Shown here: positions 56,610-64,000 of the stretch, piece after piece
Numbering within the stretch: the first letter of the stretch is position 1
How the letters are laid out: each line of letters opens with the position of its first letter
Origin: Kitasatospora sp. NA04385
GTDB taxonomy: Bacteria > Actinomycetota > Actinomycetes > Streptomycetales > Streptomycetaceae
Direction: 5' to 3'
DNA: 64,000 nt
Assembly (NCBI RefSeq): GCF_013364235.1
Contig: NZ_CP054919.1
Location: forward strand, 5,463,501-5,527,500
Translations under genes and position numbers: made by a program
The notes under the pieces: generated by a model
Told to the model about the DNA's origin: nothing
Database searches by the model: none
What the model saw: the letters and a program-made list of their open reading frames with translations, nothing else

Positions 56610-58820
56610 GTGGAAGAGAACGTTTTCTACGCCGAGGCCGTCATCGACAACGGCAGCTTCGGTACCCGCACCATCCGCTTCGAGACCGGCCGCCTGGCCC
56701 GTCAGGCCGCCGGCTCCGCCGTGGCCTACCTGGACGACGACACCATGGTGCTGTCGGCCACCAGCGCCTCGAAGCAGCCCAAGGAGCACTTCGACTTCTT
56801 CCCCCTCACGGTGGACGTCGAGGAGCGGATGTACGCCGCCGGCCGCATCCCCGGCTCGTTCTTCCGTCGCGAGGGCCGCCCCTCCGAGGACGCGATCCTG
56901 ACCTGTCGCCTGATCGACCGCCCGCTGCGCCCGTCCTTCGTCAAGGGCCTGCGCAACGAGATCCAGGTCGTCGTGACGGTCATGGCGCTCAACCCCGACC
57001 ATCTGTACGACGTGGTGGCCATCAACGCGGCCTCCGCCTCCACCCAGCTGGCCGGCCTGCCGTTCTCCGGCCCGATCGGCGGCGTCCGCGTCGCGCTGAT
57101 CAACGGCCAGTGGGTGGCCTTCCCGACCCACTCCGAGCTGGAGTCGGCCGTCTTCGACATGGTCGTGGCCGGCCGCGTCCTGCCGGACGGCGACGTCGCG
57201 ATCATGATGGTCGAGGCCGAGGCCACCGACAAGACCATCAAGCTGGTCGAGGGCGGCGCCGACGCGCCCACCGAGGAGGTCGTCGCCGCCGGTCTGGAGG
57301 CCGCGAAGCCCTTCATCAAGGTGCTCTGCGCCGCGCAGTCCCAGCTCGCCAAGCAGGCCGCCAAGCCGACCGGCGAGTTCCCGCGCTTCCTGGAGTACCA
57401 GGACGACGTGCTGGCCGCGCTGACCTCCGCCGTCAAGGACGAGCTCGCCAAGGCGCTCACCATCGCCGGCAAGCAGGAGCGCCAGAACGAGCTGGACCGC
57501 ATCAAGGGCGTCGCCGCCGACAAGCTGCTCCCGGAGTTCGAGGGCCGCGAGAAGGAGATCAGCGCCGCCTACAACGCGCTGACCAAGAAGATCGTCCGCG
57601 AGCGCGTCATCAAGGACAAGGTCCGCATCGACGGCCGCGGCGTCACCGACATCCGCACCCTGGCCGCCGAGGTCGAGGCCATCCCGCGGGTGCACGGCTC
57701 GGCCCTGTTCGAGCGCGGCGAGACCCAGATCCTGGGCGTCACCACGCTGAACATGCTGCGCATGGAGCAGCAGCTCGACACGCTCTCCCCGGAGACCCGT
57801 CGCCGCTACATGCACAACTACAACTTCCCGCCGTACTCGGTCGGCGAGACCGGCCGCGTGGGCTCGCCCAAGCGCCGCGAGATCGGCCACGGCGCCCTCG
57901 CCGAGCGGGCGATCCTCCCGGTCCTGCCGACCCGCGAGGAGTTCCCCTACGCGATCCGCCAGGTCTCCGAGGCGCTCGGCTCCAACGGCTCGACCTCGAT
58001 GGGCTCGGTCTGCGCGTCCACCATGTCGCTGCTGAACGCCGGCGTGCCGCTGAAGGCCCCGGTCGCGGGCATCGCGATGGGCCTGATCTCGCAGGAGATC
58101 AACGGTGAGACCCACTACGTGACCCTCACCGACATCCTCGGCGCCGAGGACGCGTACGGCGACATGGACTTCAAGGTCGCCGGCACCCGGAACTTCATCA
58201 CCGCGCTGCAGCTCGACACCAAGCTCGACGGCATCCCGGCCTCCGTGCTGGCCGCCGCGCTGAAGCAGGCCAAGGACGCCCGCCTGCACATCCTCGACGT
58301 CATGAACGAGGCCATCGACGCGCCCGACGAGATGTCCCCGAACGCGCCGCGGATCATCACCATCAAGATCCCGGTGGACAAGATCGGCGAGGTCATCGGC
58401 CCCAAGGGCAAGATGATCAACCAGATCCAGGAGGACACCGGCGCCGAGATCACCATCGAGGACGACGGCACCATCTACATCGGTGCCGCCGACGGCCCGG
58501 CCGCCGAGGCCGCCCGCTCGACGATCAACCAGATCGCCAACCCGACCATGCCGGAGGTCGGCGAGCGCTACCTGGGCACCGTGGTGAAGACCACCACCTT
58601 CGGCGCCTTCGTCTCGCTCATGCCGGGCAAGGACGGCCTGCTGCACATCTCGCAGATCCGCAAGCTGGCCGGCGGCAAGCGCGTCGAGAACGTCGAGGAC
58701 GTGCTCGGCGTCGGCACCAAGGTGCAGGTCGAGATCGCCGAGATCGACCCGCGCGGCAAGCTGTCGCTGATCCCGGTCGTCGAGGGCGAGGAGGGCGGCG
58801 AGGCCGCCGCCTCCGAGTGA
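56610..58820 (+). CDS. pnp: Polyribonucleotide nucleotidyltransferase (PNPase)
   Basis: 736 residues. GTG 9 bp after AGAGGAG. Two RNase-PH domains: the first with GSFFRREGRPSEDAILTCRLIDRPLRP in part (FFRREGRPSEDAIL), the second with RIDGRGVTDIRTL, HGSALFERGETQILG and the FNFPPYSVGE-type loop (YNFPPYSVGETGRVG), plus SMGSVCAS with active-site residues. Then KH (KIGEVIGPKGKMINQIQEDTG) and S1 (GTVVKTTTFGAFVSLMPGKDGLLHIS) RNA-binding domains. In streptomycetes it degrades RNA and also adds 3' tails. All catalytic segments are intact. Confidence 0.98.
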   Translation: MEENVFYAEAVIDNGSFGTRTIRFETGRLARQAAGSAVAYLDDDTMVLSATSASKQPKEHFDFFPLTVDVEERMYAAGRIPGSFFRREGRPSEDAILTCRLIDRPLRPSFVKGLRNEIQVVVTVMALNPDHLYDVVAINAASASTQLAGLPFSGPIGGVRVALINGQWVAFPTHSELESAVFDMVVAGRVLPDGDVAIMMVEAEATDKTIKLVEGGADAPTEEVVAAGLEAAKPFIKVLCAAQSQLAKQAAKPTGEFPRFLEYQDDVLAALTSAVKDELAKALTIAGKQERQNELDRIKGVAADKLLPEFEGREKEISAAYNALTKKIVRERVIKDKVRIDGRGVTDIRTLAAEVEAIPRVHGSALFERGETQILGVTTLNMLRMEQQLDTLSPETRRRYMHNYNFPPYSVGETGRVGSPKRREIGHGALAERAILPVLPTREEFPYAIRQVSEALGSNGSTSMGSVCASTMSLLNAGVPLKAPVAGIAMGLISQEINGETHYVTLTDILGAEDAYGDMDFKVAGTRNFITALQLDTKLDGIPASVLAAALKQAKDARLHILDVMNEAIDAPDEMSPNAPRIITIKIPVDKIGEVIGPKGKMINQIQEDTGAEITIEDDGTIYIGAADGPAAEAARSTINQIANPTMPEVGERYLGTVVKTTTFGAFVSLMPGKDGLLHISQIRKLAGGKRVENVEDVLGVGTKVQVEIAEIDPRGKLSLIPVVEGEEGGEAAASE

Positions 58821-58837
58821 CGACCCCGTAGCACCCG

Positions 58838-58873
58838 CGGCCCGCACGCCCTTCCCGGCGCGTGCGGGCCGCA
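58838..58873 (+). terminator. Terminator of pnp
   Basis: GCGGCCCGCACGC (58838-58850) pairs with 58861-58873; the loop is 10 nt. It begins 18 bp past the pnp stop. Confidence 0.8.
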
Positions 58874-58874
58874 C

Positions 58875-58916
58875 CCTGTTCGTGAAGTCCTGTTCGTGAA
58901 GTCCTGTTCGTGCAGC
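58875..58916 (+). repeat. 14-bp tandem repeat, three units
   Basis: CCTGTTCGTGAAGT occurs twice exactly (58875-58888, 58889-58902) and a third time with two changes (58903-58916). The array lies between the pnp terminator and the M16 peptidase gene, 21 bp before its GTG. Confidence 0.8.
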
Positions 58917-58936
58917 AGCAGTTGGAAGGAACACCC

Positions 58937-60289
58937 GTGGCCCAGGCCTCGGCGGCGAAGCAGCGCCCCGGAACCACCCGGACCCTGCTCAAGGGCACCG
59001 ACGGCGCGGGCACCGTCCGCCGCACGGTGCTCCCCGGCGGCCTGCGGGTCGTCACCGAGACGCTCCCGACGGTGCGCAGCGCGACCTTCGGCATCTGGGT
59101 CGGCGTCGGCTCCCGCGACGAGACGCCCGTCCTCAACGGTGCCACCCACTACCTGGAGCACCTGCTCTTCAAGGGCACCGACCGGCGCGACGCGCTGGAG
59201 ATCTCCGCCGCGCTGGACGCGGTCGGCGGCGAGATGAACGCCTTCACCGCCAAGGAGAACACCTGCTACTACGCGCGGGTCCTGGACACCGACCTGCCGC
59301 TCGCCATCGACGTGGTCTGCGACATGCTGACCGGCTCGCTGATCCGCCCCGAGGACGTCGAGTCCGAACGCGGCGTCATCCTCGAGGAGATGGCGATGGC
59401 GGAGGACGACCCGGGCGACGTGGTGCACGACCTGTTCGCCAAGGTGATCTTCGGGGACGGCCCGCTCGGCCGCCCCATCCTCGGCACCCAGGAGACCGTC
59501 ACCGGGCTCACCCGGGACCAGATCGCCGGCTTCTACCAGCGCCGCTACAAGCCGGAGAACCTGGTGGTCGCCGCGGCCGGCAACCTCGACCACGCCAAGG
59601 TGGTCAAGCTGGTCGAGCGGGCCTTCGCCCCCGTCCTGGCCAAGTCCAAGGGCCACCCCGCCGAGGTCCGCCGCGGCGTCAAGGCCGTCCGCACCGCCGG
59701 CCGGGCCGCCGTCCTCAACCGCCCCACCGAGCAGGCCCACCTGGTCCTCGGCGTCCCCGGCGTGCCGCGCCACGACGAGCGCCGCTGGGCGATCGGCGTG
59801 CTCAACGCGGCCCTCGGCGGCGGGATGAGCTCCCGGCTGTTCCAGGAGGTCCGGGAGAAGCGCGGCCTGGCGTACTCCGTCTACTCGTACTCCTCCTCGT
59901 ACGCCGACACCGGCCTGTTCGGCATCTACGCCGGCTGCCAGCCCAAGCGGGTCGAGGAGGTGCTGAAGATCTGCCGCGCCGAACTCGCCCGGGTGGTCGA
60001 GGAGGGCATCACCGAGGAGGAGCTGCGCCGCGCCATCGGCCAGATCTCCGGTTCCACCGTGCTCGGCATGGAGGACACCGGCTCGCTGATGAACCGGATC
60101 GGCAAGGCCGAACTCGCCTACGGCCACCACCTGTCGGTGGACGAGATGCTCGGGAAGATCGCCGCGGTCACCCTGGACGACGTGCACGCCGTCGCCCGTG
60201 ATGTGCTGGGGGCGCACCGCCCCTCGCTCGCCCTGATCGGCCCGATCACCGACCGGCGGGCCGCCAAGCTCGCCGACCTGCTGGTCTGA
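58937..60289 (+). CDS. M16 family zinc metallopeptidase
   Basis: 450 residues, GTG 6 bp after GGAAGGA; GTG 58910 would add nine residues. The inverted zinc motif is HYLEHLLFKGT (H-x2-E-H), with the third ligand Glu about 75 residues on (ESERGVILEEMAMAEDDP). The C-terminal half carries the RGLAYSVYSYSSSYADTGLFGIYAG segment that forms the second half-clam. This family member always follows pnp in actinobacteria. It probably degrades peptides in the cytoplasm; precise substrate unknown. dapB starts 26 bp downstream, so the two are probably co-transcribed. Confidence 0.95.
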   Translation: MAQASAAKQRPGTTRTLLKGTDGAGTVRRTVLPGGLRVVTETLPTVRSATFGIWVGVGSRDETPVLNGATHYLEHLLFKGTDRRDALEISAALDAVGGEMNAFTAKENTCYYARVLDTDLPLAIDVVCDMLTGSLIRPEDVESERGVILEEMAMAEDDPGDVVHDLFAKVIFGDGPLGRPILGTQETVTGLTRDQIAGFYQRRYKPENLVVAAAGNLDHAKVVKLVERAFAPVLAKSKGHPAEVRRGVKAVRTAGRAAVLNRPTEQAHLVLGVPGVPRHDERRWAIGVLNAALGGGMSSRLFQEVREKRGLAYSVYSYSSSYADTGLFGIYAGCQPKRVEEVLKICRAELARVVEEGITEEELRRAIGQISGSTVLGMEDTGSLMNRIGKAELAYGHHLSVDEMLGKIAAVTLDDVHAVARDVLGAHRPSLALIGPITDRRAAKLADLLV

Positions 60290-60315
60290 CCGACCGGCCT
60301 GAGAGGAAGACTGAC

Positions 60316-61062
60316 ATGACGCTGCGCGTCGCCGTGATCGGCGCCAAGGGCCGGATCGGTTCGGAGGCCGTCAAGGCCGTCGAGGCCGCCGGGGACATGG
60401 AGCTGGTGGCAGCCCTCGGCCGCGGCTCCGAGCTGACCGAACTCACCGAGGCCCGGGTCGACGTCGCCGTCGAACTCACCCACCCCGACTCGGTGATGGC
60501 CAACCTCGACTACTGCCTCACCAACGGCATCCACGTGGTCACCGGCACCACCGGCTGGACCGAGGCGCGCCTGGAGACCGTCCGCGGCCTGCTCGCGAAG
60601 GCCCCCGGGCTCGGCCTGCTGATCGCCCCGAACTTCTCCATCGGGGCGATCCTCGGGATGAAGTTCGCGCAGACCGCCGCCCGGTACTTCGAGTCCGTCG
60701 AGGTGATCGAGCTCCACCACGACAACAAGGCCGACGCCCCCTCCGGCACCGCCACCCGCACCGCCCAGCTGATCGCCGCCGCCCGCGCCGAGGCCGGCCG
60801 GCCCCCGCAGCAGGACCCGACCACCCACGGCCTGCCCGGCGCCCGCGGCGCCGACGTGGACGGCGTCCCCGTGCACGCGGTGCGGCTGCGCGGCCTGCTG
60901 GCGCACCAGCAGGTGATGTTCGGCGACACCGGCGAGACGCTCACCCTCCGGCACGACTCCACGCACCACAGCAGCTTCATGCCCGGCATCCTGCTCGGCG
61001 CGCGGAAGATCGCCGACCACCCGGGCCTCACCTTCGGCCTGGAACACTTCCTGGACCTGTGA
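60316..61062 (+). CDS. dapB: 4-hydroxy-tetrahydrodipicolinate reductase
   Basis: 248 residues. The enzyme reduces the DapA product with NAD(P)H in lysine and peptidoglycan meso-diaminopimelate synthesis. Nucleotide loop VAVIGAKGRIGSEAV, VVTGTTGW, IAPNFSIGAIL, catalytic ELHHDNKADAPSGTATR (His-His and Lys), and HDSTHHSSFMPG near the C-terminus. ATG 60316 has AGAGGAAG 9 bp upstream. It begins a short group: the next gene starts one base after its stop. Confidence 0.97.
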   Translation: MTLRVAVIGAKGRIGSEAVKAVEAAGDMELVAALGRGSELTELTEARVDVAVELTHPDSVMANLDYCLTNGIHVVTGTTGWTEARLETVRGLLAKAPGLGLLIAPNFSIGAILGMKFAQTAARYFESVEVIELHHDNKADAPSGTATRTAQLIAAARAEAGRPPQQDPTTHGLPGARGADVDGVPVHAVRLRGLLAHQQVMFGDTGETLTLRHDSTHHSSFMPGILLGARKIADHPGLTFGLEHFLDL

Positions 61063-61063
61063 C

Positions 61064-61522
61064 ATGACCTCCCGCACCGGATTCTTCGTCCTCGCCGGCG
61101 TCCTGCTGCTGGTCAGCCTGATCTGCATCGGCGAGGGCGTCCAACTGGTCGCCACCGGGAAGCCGCTGGGCGTCGGCATCGGCGCGTGCGCCTTCGTCAT
61201 CCCGATGATCGGCGTCTGGTTCCTCGCCCAGACCGTCCGCTTCGGCCGCGCCAGCGAGCGGCTCGCCCGCGAGCTGGAGGCCGAGGGCGGCCTGCCCGTC
61301 GACGAGTTGAAGCGCAGCAGCGGCGGCCGGATCGACCGCGCCTCCGCCGACGCGGTGTTCACCCGCCGCAAGGCCGAGGCCGAGGCCGCCCCGGCCGACT
61401 GGCGCAACTTCTTCCGGCTGGCGGTCGCCTACGCGGACGCGGGCGACGTGCCGCGCGCCCGCAAGGCCATGCAGCACGCCATCAAGCTGCACGATGCCGG
61501 GGCTCCGGCCGCCCGACCGTAG
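61064..61522 (+). CDS. Small membrane protein with two TM segments and a TPR-like tail
   Basis: 152 residues, ATG one base past the dapB stop. TM1 is about 7-27 (FFVLAGVLLLVSLICIGEG) and TM2 about 37-57. The soluble tail has RASERLARELEAEGGLPVDELKR and a helical WRNFFRLAVAYADAGDVPRARKAMQHAIKLH stretch (given here in part: FRLAVAYADAGDVPRARKAM), which resembles a single tetratricopeptide pair. The gene is a regular dapB-thyX neighbour in streptomycetes. Function unknown. Confidence 0.85.
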   Translation: MTSRTGFFVLAGVLLLVSLICIGEGVQLVATGKPLGVGIGACAFVIPMIGVWFLAQTVRFGRASERLARELEAEGGLPVDELKRSSGGRIDRASADAVFTRRKAEAEAAPADWRNFFRLAVAYADAGDVPRARKAMQHAIKLHDAGAPAARP

Positions 61523-61564
61523 ACTGACCCGGACCCCTCCCAGACCCCCCCAGGACGTTCTCCC

Positions 61565-62350
61565 ATGCGCGCAGTCGAACCCCAGGTCCACCTCATCGCC
61601 CGCCCCGAACTCGACTACGACGAGGTCGCCGCCTACCTCCAGGACGTCGGCGGCGAGAGCTGGCTGGAGCGGGTCGACCGCGGCGACCTGGACGACGCCC
61701 AGAACCTGGCCGAGTTCGCCGGCCGGATCTGCTACCGCTCCTGGAAGCCGGGCCTCAACCCGAACGTCACCAAGGTCCGCACCGACCAGGACGTCTACCT
61801 GAAGAACATCCTGGCCAGCGCGCACGGTTCGGTGCTGGAGCACGTCTCCTTCTCCTTCGTGCTGCACAACGTCAGCCGGGTGGTCACCCACGAGCTGGTC
61901 CGGCACCGGGCCGGCGTCGCGGTCTCCCAGGAGTCGCTGCGCTTCGTCCGCCTCGACGACATCCCGTTCTGGTTCCCCGAGTGGGCGAAGCAGGACGAGG
62001 CGCTGATGGCCCGGGCCACCGGCCTGATGAAGGAGATCGAGGAGTTCCAGCACTGGATGGCCGACCACTTCGGGCTGGACGAGGAGGGCGTGCCCTTCCA
62101 CGAGAAGAAGGAGAAGACCTCCTTCATGCGCCGCTTCGCCCCCGAGGGCCTGGCCACCGGCCTGGTCTGGTCGGCCAACGTCCGCACCCTGCGGCACGTG
62201 ATCGAGAACCGCACCGCGCCGGGCGCCGAGGAGGAGATCCGGCTGCTGTTCGGCAAGATCGGCGAGCTGATGGTCAAGGAGGCCCCCGCGCTGTTCGGCG
62301 ACTACACCGTCGAGGACGGCGCCTGGGTCCCGGGCTGGCGCAAGGTCTGA
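61565..62350 (+). CDS. thyX: Flavin-dependent thymidylate synthase (ThyX family)
   Basis: 261 residues. ThyX makes dTMP from dUMP using FAD and methylene-tetrahydrofolate. Recognisable: HGSVLEHVSFSFVLHNVSRV, the RHR segment in VTHELVRHRAGVAVSQESLRF, and LRHVIENRTAPGAEEEIR with the late Arg. The canonical motif is RHRxxSxxxxSxR; here the spacing after RHR is one residue longer (RHRAGVAVSQES), so the assignment to active ThyX is family-level. The dapB-thyX-dapA-RNase J order is conserved from mycobacteria, which supports it. Confidence 0.85.
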   Translation: MRAVEPQVHLIARPELDYDEVAAYLQDVGGESWLERVDRGDLDDAQNLAEFAGRICYRSWKPGLNPNVTKVRTDQDVYLKNILASAHGSVLEHVSFSFVLHNVSRVVTHELVRHRAGVAVSQESLRFVRLDDIPFWFPEWAKQDEALMARATGLMKEIEEFQHWMADHFGLDEEGVPFHEKKEKTSFMRRFAPEGLATGLVWSANVRTLRHVIENRTAPGAEEEIRLLFGKIGELMVKEAPALFGDYTVEDGAWVPGWRKV

Positions 62351-62652
62351 CGGCGGGTCCGCCGGCCGTCCCCGCCGCCCTCACCCGTGCGGCCTTCGGC
62401 CGGGGGCGCCCGGCCGCCCGCTGACCTGCGCCGACGGGCAGATGGGCGGACCGTCCGGCATGTCTGGATTGCGGCTTTCTCGGGCGCTCCATACGCTCAG
62501 GACACGGATTCCGGTGCTGCGTGAACCCCCGAGCGCGCAGCACCGGAATCCCATGTCCGGCCCGGGTTCCGGCGCCCTCCCGACACCCCGGACTGTCCAA
62601 ACCCTGGACCTGCGTCGCTACCGACCACCGCCCTACGAGTAGCTTTGGACCC
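62351..62652 (+). other. Leader region of dapA with a long hairpin
   Basis: 302 bp without a gene. It holds the hairpin at 62506-62551. I see no riboswitch that I can name; a lysine riboswitch would be expected in other phyla, but the conserved core is not apparent. A dapA promoter probably lies between the hairpin and the start at 62653. Confidence 0.5.
62506..62551 (+). terminator. 16-bp hairpin between thyX and dapA
   Basis: GGATTCCGGTGCTGCG (62506-62521) pairs exactly with 62536-62551, loop 14 nt. GGACA and TGTCC outside it extend the stem past a small bulge. It is either the thyX terminator (155 bp past the stop, which is far) or a structured dapA leader. Confidence 0.7.
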
Positions 62653-63552
62653 ATGGCTCCGACCTCCACACCGCAGACGCCCTTCGGCCGGGTCCTGACC
62701 GCGATGGTCACCCCGTTCACCCCCGAAGGCGCCCTCGACCTCGACGGCGCCCAGCGCCTCGCCGCCCACCTGGTGGACTCCGGCAACGACGGCCTGGTGC
62801 TCAACGGCACCACCGGCGAATCGCCCACCACCACCGACGCGGAGAAGGCCCAGCTGGTACGGGCCGTGGTCGAGGCGGTCGGGGACCGCGCCCACATCGT
62901 CAGCGGCGTCGGCACCAACGACACCCACCACAGCGTCGAGCTCGCCCGCCAGGCCCGGGCCGCCGGCGCGCACGGCCTGCTGGCCGTCACCCCCTACTAC
63001 AGCAAGCCCCCGCAGGAGGGCCTGTACCGGCACAACGTCGCCATCGCCGACGCCACCGACCTGCCGGTCATGCTGTACGACATCCCCGGCCGGTCCGGCG
63101 TCGCCCTGGAGACCGACACCCTGGTCCGCCTCGGCGAGCACCCCCGGATCGTCGCCAACAAGGACGCCAAGGGCGACGTCGCCGCCGCCGCCCACGCCAT
63201 CGCCCGCTCCGGCCTCGCCTGGTACTCCGGGGACGACGTGCTCACCCTGCCGCTGCTCTCGGTCGGAGCCGTGGGCGTGGTCAGCGTGGTCGGCCACGTC
63301 GTCGCCGCCGAGATGCGCACCATGATCGAGGCCTTCACGGCCGGCGACACCGCCAAGGCGCTCGCCGTCCACCAGTCCCTGCTGCCGGTCTACGCCGGAA
63401 TGTTCCGCACCCAGGGAGTGATCCTCTCCAAGGCTGCGTTGAACCTGCAGGGACACCCGGCCGGCCCGCTCCGGCTGCCCCTGGTCCCCGCCACGGACGC
63501 GGAGACCGCCCGGTTGAAGGAGGATCTCGCCGCCGGCGGGGTACACCTGTAA
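62653..63552 (+). CDS. dapA: 4-hydroxy-tetrahydrodipicolinate synthase
   Basis: 299 residues. It condenses pyruvate with aspartate semialdehyde, the first step of the diaminopimelate/lysine branch. Motifs: VLNGTTGESPTTTDAEKAQL for the substrate loop, GVGTNDTHHSVELARQA, TPYYSKPPQEGLYRH with the Tyr, YDIPGRSGVAL, and the Schiff-base Lys in VANKDAKGD. ATG 62653; a GTG far upstream in frame would overlap the leader hairpin. No Shine-Dalgarno is obvious. RNase J follows 172 bp downstream. Confidence 0.96.
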   Translation: MAPTSTPQTPFGRVLTAMVTPFTPEGALDLDGAQRLAAHLVDSGNDGLVLNGTTGESPTTTDAEKAQLVRAVVEAVGDRAHIVSGVGTNDTHHSVELARQARAAGAHGLLAVTPYYSKPPQEGLYRHNVAIADATDLPVMLYDIPGRSGVALETDTLVRLGEHPRIVANKDAKGDVAAAAHAIARSGLAWYSGDDVLTLPLLSVGAVGVVSVVGHVVAAEMRTMIEAFTAGDTAKALAVHQSLLPVYAGMFRTQGVILSKAALNLQGHPAGPLRLPLVPATDAETARLKEDLAAGGVHL

Positions 63553-63656
63553 CCAACAACAGACGTGCGCGTCCCCGGCTCGCCGGATCCACCCGGGTCC
63601 GCCGCTGGACCGGGACCGAAGGCGCGCGGCACATCGGCAGTCAGGTAACCACGATG

Positions 63657-63710
63657 GACGCACGCCATATGCGACCGGGGGAGGAACCCCCCGGGCATAT
63701 GGCGTGCGTC
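63657..63710 (+). promoter_or_regulatory. Long stem-loop in the RNase J leader, adjoining the ribosome-binding site
   Basis: Bases 63657-63672 pair exactly with 63695-63710 (16 bp, core ACGCACGCCATATGC). Inside, CCGGGGG (63675-63681) pairs with 63688-63694 around AGGAAC, after a 2-nt bulge. The stem of about 23 bp ends right before GTGAGGAGAG, whose GAGGAG is the Shine-Dalgarno of the next gene. Confidence 0.75.
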
Positions 63711-63724
63711 GTGAGGAGAGTCTT

Positions 63725-64000
63725 TTGAGCCACCCGCACCCCGAACTCGGCGCGCCCCCCGCACTCAAGGAAGGCGCCCTCCGCATCACCCCGCTCGGCG
63801 GTCTCGGCGAGATCGGCCGCAACATGACGGTCCTCGAGTACGGCGACCGGATCCTGATCGTCGACTGCGGCGTGCTCTTCCCCGAGGACGAGCAGCCCGG
63901 CGTCGACCTGATCCTCCCCGACTTCAGCTACATCCGGGACCGCCTCGACAAGGTCGACGGCATCGTCCTGACCCACGGCCACGAGGACCACATCGGTGCC
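63725..64000 (+). CDS. Ribonuclease J, N-terminal part (runs off the window)
   Basis: 92 residues visible. TTG 63725 is the start: GAGGAGAG lies 6 bp ahead and the sequence SHPHPELGAPPALKEGALRITPLGGLGEIGRNMTVLEY (in part: RITPLGGLGEIGRNMTV) matches streptomycete RNase J. The metallo-beta-lactamase motif II LTHGHEDHIGA (HxHxDH) appears at the very end of the window. RNase J is a 5'-3' exo- and endoribonuclease central to mRNA decay. The rare TTG start and the strong leader hairpin both suggest that its translation is held low. Confidence 0.95.
   Translation, partial: MSHPHPELGAPPALKEGALRITPLGGLGEIGRNMTVLEYGDRILIVDCGVLFPEDEQPGVDLILPDFSYIRDRLDKVDGIVLTHGHEDHIGA

Noticed and set aside
56067..58934. 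955-codon minus-strand open frame opposite pnp
   Set aside because: Shadow of pnp; no domain or start site support.
62351..62652. Lysine riboswitch
   Set aside because: The conserved multi-helix core cannot be recognised; only one dominant hairpin is seen.

Overview
The window is a chromosomal core segment of a very high-GC actinomycete, almost certainly a member of the Streptomycetaceae (Streptomyces, or perhaps more likely Kitasatospora). The reasons are strong GC bias at third codon positions, many GTG starts, and the gene order dxr - site-2 protease - ispG - (acetyltransferase) - rimP - nusA - ylxR - infB - DUF503 - rbfA - nanoRNase - truB - ribF - [type VII secretion] - rpsO - pnp - M16 peptidase - dapB - thyX - dapA - RNase J. 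I see no rRNA, tRNA, CRISPR array, insertion sequence or prophage.

Layout. 1-9066 is accessory: a DUF6986 aldolase-like protein cut by the window edge, a YigZ protein, two large uncharacterised proteins (the second ends in a degenerate Mrr-restriction-like domain), a DUF6278 protein, a ZIP metal transporter, a MarR regulator divergent from an iron-box-preceded DUF2218 gene, and a PAP2 phosphatase. 9254-16145 is a GABA-catabolism group: gabT, a membrane-anchored P-loop ATPase, a PucR regulator and a succinate-semialdehyde-type dehydrogenase. 16252-20096 carries two MEP isoprenoid genes (dxr, ispG) around a site-2 protease. 20160-23775 holds two acetyltransferases, a phosphotransferase lacking its catalytic residues and a DUF4439 lipoprotein. 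24003-32373 is the translation/ribosome-maturation operon. 32422-38289 holds an acetyltransferase, a TetR/SDR divergent pair and a giant protease-like/NTPase/helical-repeat protein. 39368-55850 is a compact ESX (type VII) secretion locus: an EspI-like ATPase, an unknown protein, EccE, EccB, two WXG100 proteins, MycP, EccC and EccD, with an amino-acid permease gene inside it. 55940-64000 is rpsO-pnp, an M16 peptidase, lysine-pathway genes (dapB, dapA), thyX and the start of RNase J.

Two themes stand out. First, RNA-level control is likely at several loci: hairpins behind rpsO and in front of dapA and RNase J, and a chain of three overlapping micro-ORFs just before infB. Second, at least ten apparent frameshifts fall in four genes, including three in the essential infB. 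All lie in extremely GC-rich stretches, so base-level errors in this assembly are more likely than gene decay, and broken genes here should not be called pseudogenes without read support.
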